Shown: piece by piece, positions 6,174 through 10,576 of the stretch
How the letters are laid out: the number at the start of each line of letters is the position of its first letter
Position numbering within the stretch: the stretch's first letter is position 1
NCBI GenBank assembly: GCA_002418705.1
Contig: DIEQ01000126.1
Location: 5,197-15,772, forward strand
Length of the DNA: 10,576 nt
Direction of reading: 5' to 3'
Origin: Mageeibacillus sp. UBA5770
GTDB taxonomy: Bacteria; Bacillota_A; Clostridia; Saccharofermentanales; Saccharofermentanaceae
The notes under the pieces: model-generated
Told to the model about the DNA's origin: nothing
The model's input: only the letters and a program-made list of their open reading frames with translations
Databases searched by the model: none
Position numbers and translations under genes: made by a program

Positions 6174-8459
6174 TTAAAATGTATTAATTATGGGATTGAT
6201 GGTTTTGCTCCTCGTCTCGGCGCTTTCATGCAGTTTGTGCTGATACATATCAACTTCCGCTTTTTTAAAAATCTCTTGTATGTTTTCCTCAGCCATTTCT
6301 TTTGTTTGACAACCAAAGGCGATGGATACGTCGATGGTGCCCACTCTTTCTTTGGAAGCGAGTCCCTTTATTCGCCTTATGAATTGTTCTGCTTCAGAAT
6401 AATCCGTTCGGGGCAGAATAATTATAAATTCATCCCCTCCAAGTCTGGCAATAATGTCATCAGCCCGAGAGGCTGATCGAATCATGTCTGCTGCTTTCCT
6501 GATAAGTTGATCACCCGTAGCATGACCAAGTGAATCATTGACCAATTTTAATCCGTTGATATCACCCAGTACAAGGCTCATCGGCAGATTTCTTTTTGAA
6601 TCAAGCCTCTTCAGCTCTTCTTCATAAAATCTTCGATTATAAAGGCCTGTAAGATAGTCGTGATAACTAAGATAAAGGATCTCGTCCTGCTTTTGTTTTT
6701 TCTCGGAAAAATCTCTAAATATCAATACCACTCCCGTAATTTCGCCATTTTCATTTAAAATCGGGGCGGCACTATCTTCGATGGGCCGCTGAACACCATC
6801 TTTTGAAATCAATATAGTATGGTTTGCGAGTTCAAGGATTTTTCCGCTTTCAAGTACATTTTTAACGATATTATTGCTTCTTTCTTTTGTGAACTCGTTA
6901 ACAATATAAAATACTTCTTCAATTGCTTTCCCGCTTGCTTCTTCTTGCGTCCATCCCGTTAAGCACTGAGCAATTCTATTCATAAACACAATATTTCCCA
7001 TGTTATCCGTTGAAATGACGCCGTCTCCGATAGACTCCAGGGTTGTTTTAATGAGATTCTTCTCATTAAAAAGCGCTGTTTCCAACCGCTTACGGTCCGT
7101 GATGTCAGTGCTGCTGCCACGGTACCCTCTCAAGATTCCGTCGTCCTTCAATATAGGAATACCATTGGAGGAGAGCCACACGATATGTCCGTCTTTTGCT
7201 TGTGCTTTGTATTCTAAGTTCTGAAATGGATCCCTTCGTTTTAAAACATTGAGCGCGCCTTGTTGGAGCTTCTCGCGTTCTTTTTCGGGATTCAGGTCGT
7301 AGAAGTGTTTCTTGCCAATCAGTTCGTCCAGATGATAGCCTAAAATAACTTCACACACATGGTCGGCATAGATGTAGAGACCCTGTTCATCTACTTCCCA
7401 GGTAAATATTCGACTCAGCTCACTCATCTGGCGGTATCGTTCTTCACTCTCCTTTAAAGAATCCTCTGCCTTTTTATGTTCAGTGGTATCAATGAGGAGA
7501 TAATTCGTAAATCTTTTTTTGATGTCAAAATCATTTTTCTTCACCTCTAACCATAGATCCTTATGATTGATGGTAAAAAGAATGGGTTTTCTGTCTACTT
7601 CAGCAGCATCCAGGCTCTTTATGATGTCTTTCATGCTTTTCTTCGACGCACTGATAAAAGCGTTTGCTTCTACATTTGAACAAATGACTTCACCCCTGTT
7701 ATTAACTAGAAATGCCGATTCGCCAATATCAAGAAATGTATTCTTCCATCTATTGACTGACAGTTCAAACATATCATTCATAATTTCATTAATAATAAAT
7801 AAGATACATATTATCATTATCGTTGCTGGCGCAAGGTCAATTCTATTATCAAAGCCCAAGATAGTAACATATATGGTAATCCACGGGAATTGAAATGCAA
7901 TAAGCAAAAACCGATAACTTTCTTTCTGCTTCCGTATCTTGGTCTTATTGTAGGCTTTTAACAGTATGATACATGAAAATATCAAAATTGCAGCATAGTA
8001 GGCTACAAAGATAAAGAAAACAGGTCCTTTTTCGCTTCCCACCAAGTCAAAGCCTTCAACGACTTGTATATAAGTGTTCACATAAAACAAATGGTGAAAG
8101 GGGTTAGTAATATAGATGAGCCATAGTATTGTTGAAATTGAGAACAGAATGATAATAGCTTTTTTTGACACTTTCATTTTTGTCAATTCAATAATAAATA
8201 GAACTACTAAGGTTGGCCAAAAGGATGCGCCTAAGGACTCAATATTACGAAAAAGCAGCAGCGTATCAATCGAAAAACTATTCAGTTCGAAAAAATATCC
8301 TAAGGAATAAATTCCAGACGCAAACATAAGAAAAGAAAAATAGTTTGCCTTATTTTCTGTCTTAAGCTTGAATAATTTAATTCCAACGATAAAATAGACA
8401 GCAGATATTACCGGAATAATGTACACTATTAAATTTATTAAAATAGTTAGACTATTCAC
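6174..8459 (-). CDS. Membrane-bound diguanylate cyclase with 7TM sensor, PAS-like and GGDEF domains
   Basis: This enzyme would make the second messenger cyclic di-GMP from two GTP. Residues about 1-230 form some seven hydrophobic segments resembling the 7TM N-terminal region of histidine kinases. A degenerate PAS-like part (about 240-328) follows, then two clearer PAS domains (about 340-456, ending DITDRKR, and 466-586, ending RDFSEKK). The GGDEF domain (about 592-745) opens with HDYLTGLYNRR. It has the metal-binding DING segment (Asp about 633) and an intact RLGGDEF (674-678). RADD sits five residues before GGDEF, the product-binding I-site, so feedback inhibition is expected. The GTG at 8459 is preceded by GAGGA 6 bases upstream. 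The gene is visibly AT-richer than hydG and the left-hand genes. The ligand is unknown. Confidence 0.93.
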   Translation of the reverse strand: MNSLTILINLIVYIIPVISAVYFIVGIKLFKLKTENKANYFSFLMFASGIYSLGYFFELNSFSIDTLLLFRNIESLGASFWPTLVVLFIIELTKMKVSKKAIIILFSISTILWLIYITNPFHHLFYVNTYIQVVEGFDLVGSEKGPVFFIFVAYYAAILIFSCIILLKAYNKTKIRKQKESYRFLLIAFQFPWITIYVTILGFDNRIDLAPATIMIICILFIINEIMNDMFELSVNRWKNTFLDIGESAFLVNNRGEVICSNVEANAFISASKKSMKDIIKSLDAAEVDRKPILFTINHKDLWLEVKKNDFDIKKRFTNYLLIDTTEHKKAEDSLKESEERYRQMSELSRIFTWEVDEQGLYIYADHVCEVILGYHLDELIGKKHFYDLNPEKEREKLQQGALNVLKRRDPFQNLEYKAQAKDGHIVWLSSNGIPILKDDGILRGYRGSSTDITDRKRLETALFNEKNLIKTTLESIGDGVISTDNMGNIVFMNRIAQCLTGWTQEEASGKAIEEVFYIVNEFTKERSNNIVKNVLESGKILELANHTILISKDGVQRPIEDSAAPILNENGEITGVVLIFRDFSEKKQKQDEILYLSYHDYLTGLYNRRFYEEELKRLDSKRNLPMSLVLGDINGLKLVNDSLGHATGDQLIRKAADMIRSASRADDIIARLGGDEFIIILPRTDYSEAEQFIRRIKGLASKERVGTIDVSIAFGCQTKEMAEENIQEIFKKAEVDMYQHKLHESAETRSKTINPIINTF

Positions 8460-8720
8460 AATAATTCCTCGTGCAACAAAATGAAATGTTACCTGTTTGA
8501 TATTTAGTACATCGTTAAGTTATAAATTGCTGGTTAAGATTCTTAAGTTTTATGCGGTCATCTGATGTCCTGAACTGCCAGTCTATGCTTGGGTATGTGA
8601 CAAATTTCTAATCTTCCGGTTAGACTGCAGGCAATTATTGATGGGTTCTTCGTGTTTTTCCTGCACCACAAATTATATCATTAATAGCCCCCAAACGTAA
8701 ACGCACGAGCAGCACAGGTG

Positions 8721-8805
8721 AGGGAGGAGAAGAATTTCTGTTGAACTTGCCTTCCGCAGGGCTTTAGCCCGAGGACGTGGGAGAGAAACAGATATTTTTC
8801 TCCCT
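8721..8805 (+). repeat. Palindromic repeat copy, plus orientation
   Basis: The left arm (8721-8742) and right arm (8787-8805) are complementary at 17 of 19 positions with a 3-base bulge. Between them lies the conserved core: GAAC, CCTTCCGCA, an internal hairpin GGGCT-tt-AGCCC, GAGGACGTG and GGAGAGA. The core aligns with that of the copy at 3889-3964, while the arms have an unrelated sequence. Confidence 0.72.
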
Positions 8806-8808
8806 GGG

Positions 8809-8833
8809 TTTGGTACCCTGCGGGTGCAAGGAA
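8809..8833. repeat. Small GC hairpin block beside the 8721-8805 repeat
   Basis: TTTGGTACCC, TGC and GGGTGC form a short hairpin a few bases past the right arm of the repeat copy. It closely matches the block at 4045-4070, including the trailing GGAA. Confidence 0.5.
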
Positions 8834-8861
8834 ATATTTGTCTCAAAGCGAATCGGTTATA

Positions 8862-10178
8862 TTATCCGCCGTATATCATTCCGCCAAATAACAGATTTTG
8901 CTCGATTCCGTTGATTATAACGGGATAATTTTCATCTGTTAATTCAAATCGGCCTTCGCGGCCATCCGCCAAAGTTACATACAGGTATTGGGTAGAGTCC
9001 TCACTTGTAAGCTTCTCCGGAAACACCGCTATACCAACAGGAAGCGTTTCTTTCACAAATCCCGAACTGTCGATCATATCAATATCAATTTCTGCAATTG
9101 TGAATATCGTAACCACGCTATAAGGCGATTTGTTATAAATTTTTGTATTGGAATAATTTGTAAATGTAAAATCGTCAGCCAAATCAACAGTCTGATCTAA
9201 GGACCATTGATTACCTAAAACTTCTGTATATGGATGCGCATATAGCCGGCCATCGTCATAACGGAAGGTTGGCACCTCGATATTTTTGTAATCAATGATC
9301 GTGTCCGGATTATAGGTGAATGCAAAGGTTGAATAATCTGACGAGCAGAGGTCGTATGAGAGCAGCATACCATACTCACCCTTACTGTTCTGGCAAAGAA
9401 GAATTGTTGAATCCAGATAGAAATATACTTCCTGGTCTGCTTCCTCGATTCGCACTTTATTGGTCAAATACGTGACATTACCTGTTTTTCCGTCAGTATA
9501 TGTAAGTGTACTGTTTTTTTGAAGAAATTCATCTTCAGTGCCATCCTGGTTCCAGTCAACTTTAATAATATAGTTCGTGTAATGTGAGAATCTGTCTGCC
9601 TGTTTCCAGGGCGTTACAACAAATTCATCACCTTCAACGTACTCGGCATCGGGATTTTCAACACAGCCGCCAAATAAATCCAGAATTGCTTTGCCCTCAA
9701 ATACAATGTCTCCGCTCGCGTCTTTTTGGGCTGCGATATGCACCTGTGAGCCCGTAATTGTGTAAAAATTCATTTCTTCTGAAAAAGAAAACTCGTAATA
9801 TTCCGGTGATATATTTGCAGGAATAAGTACGGTTCCGATCGGAAGAATTATTTGTGTATCCGCACCTTCATTCGGTACTGTATTTGTAATATCTTCATCA
9901 ACTATGGCTGCCTTGATATCACTTTTCAGGTAAAGCGTAGTGTACCATTGCGCAAATTCCAGTGGATCAAGCACAGCAACAGGTTCATTTGCAGCTGTCG
10001 TTTCTTTTTCCCCAGATGTTTCTTCAAGGGCCGACGGCGCTGATGAGGATAAAGCTGCCTCAGTGGCTATAATGATTGAATTCGTCTGATCAGCAGCATT
10101 GTTGTTGCTTTCCCCACATGCTGATGAAATAAGTAAAACCGTAATGGATACCAGAATACAAAGCATTCTCTTTATCAT
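8862..10178 (-). CDS. Predicted secreted lipoprotein, function unknown
   Basis: The 438-residue product has a typical lipoprotein leader: MIKR, a hydrophobic stretch, then SSAC with the acylated Cys at about residue 21. The lipobox is not perfect, because the -3 residue is Ser. A Ser/Thr/Ala/Glu-rich linker of about 45 residues follows and would tether the mature domain to the outer face of the membrane. The rest is acidic, aromatic and beta-rich. It includes DWNQDGTEDEF (about 208-218), an EF-hand-like D-x-N-x-D-G loop that may bind calcium. I do not recognise the family, and no catalytic motif stands out. The start is well supported by AAAGGAGAG about 6 bases ahead. It follows the 53-residue membrane protein by 49 bases, probably as one operon. 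Confidence 0.8.
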   Translation of the reverse strand: MIKRMLCILVSITVLLISSACGESNNNAADQTNSIIIATEAALSSSAPSALEETSGEKETTAANEPVAVLDPLEFAQWYTTLYLKSDIKAAIVDEDITNTVPNEGADTQIILPIGTVLIPANISPEYYEFSFSEEMNFYTITGSQVHIAAQKDASGDIVFEGKAILDLFGGCVENPDAEYVEGDEFVVTPWKQADRFSHYTNYIIKVDWNQDGTEDEFLQKNSTLTYTDGKTGNVTYLTNKVRIEEADQEVYFYLDSTILLCQNSKGEYGMLLSYDLCSSDYSTFAFTYNPDTIIDYKNIEVPTFRYDDGRLYAHPYTEVLGNQWSLDQTVDLADDFTFTNYSNTKIYNKSPYSVVTIFTIAEIDIDMIDSSGFVKETLPVGIAVFPEKLTSEDSTQYLYVTLADGREGRFELTDENYPVIINGIEQNLLFGGMIYGG

Positions 10179-10227
10179 TTGAATCTCTCCTTTACTATTC
10201 TGCTTAATTGATATTCATATGTAAAAC

Positions 10228-10389
10228 CTATTTCATCGGCTTTGATTCAGTGGGCTTGGCTGCAATAACAGCCGCCAGGAAAACAACCGCAAAGGCAATG
10301 CCAAATTCAGCGCTGTTAAAAAGTACAGTTACTAAATATGTGGCAAGCGACCCGATAATCAGAATCGCAGCACCCATTCCAATATCCAT
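10228..10389 (-). CDS. Small two-helix membrane protein, 53 residues
   Basis: An ATG at 10389 is preceded by AAAGGAGA 8 bases upstream, a near-ideal ribosome binding site. The product starts MDIGMGAAILIIGS. It has two hydrophobic helices (about residues 5-24 and 29-44) separated by an FNSAEFG turn, and a short polar tail ending KPTESKPMK. Gly/Ala-rich helices suggest packing with a partner or self-association. The lipoprotein gene follows 49 bases downstream, so the two may act together. I know no family for it. Confidence 0.72.
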   Translation of the reverse strand: MDIGMGAAILIIGSLATYLVTVLFNSAEFGIAFAVVFLAAVIAAKPTESKPMK

Positions 10390-10445
10390 ATCAGGGTTCT
10401 CCTTTCAGTTATCATAAATATGTAATAAACTTCACATTTAAGTCT

Positions 10446-10472
10446 ATAATATATATACGAATAATAACACAA
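10446..10472 (-). promoter_or_regulatory. AT-rich promoter-like region for the small membrane protein and lipoprotein
   Basis: On the minus strand TTGTGT (10472-10467) and TATTAT (10451-10446) are 15 bases apart within a very AT-rich stretch (about 10420-10510). The spacing is short, so the exact boxes are uncertain, but this is the only promoter-like sequence upstream of the gene pair. Confidence 0.3.
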
Positions 10473-10510
10473 TTTTATTACAAGTTTTTAAATATATTTG
10501 ATATAAAAGC

Positions 10511-10576
10511 GTGCCAGTCAGCGGCGCGAAGCGCCTTCCCCAAGCAGGAACATATCTCTTCGAACGTATTTCGCAG
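10511..10576 (+). repeat. Palindromic repeat copy cut by the right window edge
   Basis: A hairpin GGCGC-gaa-GCGCC (10523-10535) is followed by AAGCAGG, a presumed left arm (about 10547-10561), and the first part of the conserved core: GAACGTATTTCGCAG at 10562-10576. This order matches the minus-strand reading of the inner copy at 3889-3981. The second half of the core and the right arm would lie beyond the window. Confidence 0.6.

Larger units (their letters stand above)
8460..8861. other. Gene-free stretch between the lipoprotein and diguanylate cyclase genes
   Basis: These 402 bases hold a palindromic repeat copy (8721-8805) with its adjoining hairpin (8809-8833), and a short palindrome TTAAG-att-CTTAA near 8533. 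They must also contain the leader and promoter of the diguanylate cyclase gene, but I cannot pick a convincing -35/-10 pair. No ORF with a ribosome binding site is visible, and no intrinsic terminator with a T run follows the lipoprotein gene. Confidence 0.6.

Overview
The window looks like a chromosomal segment of an anaerobic low-to-mid GC Firmicute, most likely a member of the Clostridia. The reasons are a [FeFe]-hydrogenase maturase (HydG) with its TM1266-type companion, strong AGGAG-like ribosome binding sites, a TTG and a GTG start, and a Clostridia-style lipoprotein. Every gene I can support lies on the minus strand, so transcription runs from high to low coordinates. I see no tRNA, rRNA, CRISPR array or transposase.

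Right part (10576 to 8862): the edge carries a truncated copy of a dispersed palindromic repeat. An AT-rich promoter-like stretch follows, then a 53-residue two-helix membrane protein and a 438-residue secreted lipoprotein of unknown function, probably one operon. A gene-free stretch of about 400 bases (8861 to 8460) holds a second repeat copy. Then comes a large, AT-rich membrane-bound diguanylate cyclase (7TM region, PAS-like domains, GGDEF).

Middle (6173 to 4081): a control region precedes the pair TM1266-family regulator then hydG. On the minus strand it shows three spaced copies of a CTCCACCCT-type box, a perfect TTGACA -35 box, a dyad at the predicted start site, and a strong intrinsic terminator only about 20 bases ahead of the first gene. 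A 24-codon leader ORF runs through that terminator and ends in an ATGA overlap with the regulator gene. This looks like an attenuated hydrogenase-maturation operon.

Left part (4080 to 1): a nested palindromic repeat separates hydG from a tight run of housekeeping genes. These are ybaK (Cys-tRNA(Pro) deacylase), a second YbaK-family deacylase, an HI0933/YhiN-family flavoprotein overlapping it by ATGA, and pabB (aminodeoxychorismate synthase component I). pabB starts with TTG and runs off the left edge.

The most unusual item is the repeat family. A conserved core of about 40 bases is flanked by arms that differ in sequence between copies yet stay complementary within each copy. Its small internal hairpin also changes on both sides together. 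One copy is inserted inside another. This pattern suggests a mobile or structured (RNA or DNA) element that I cannot assign to a known family from memory.
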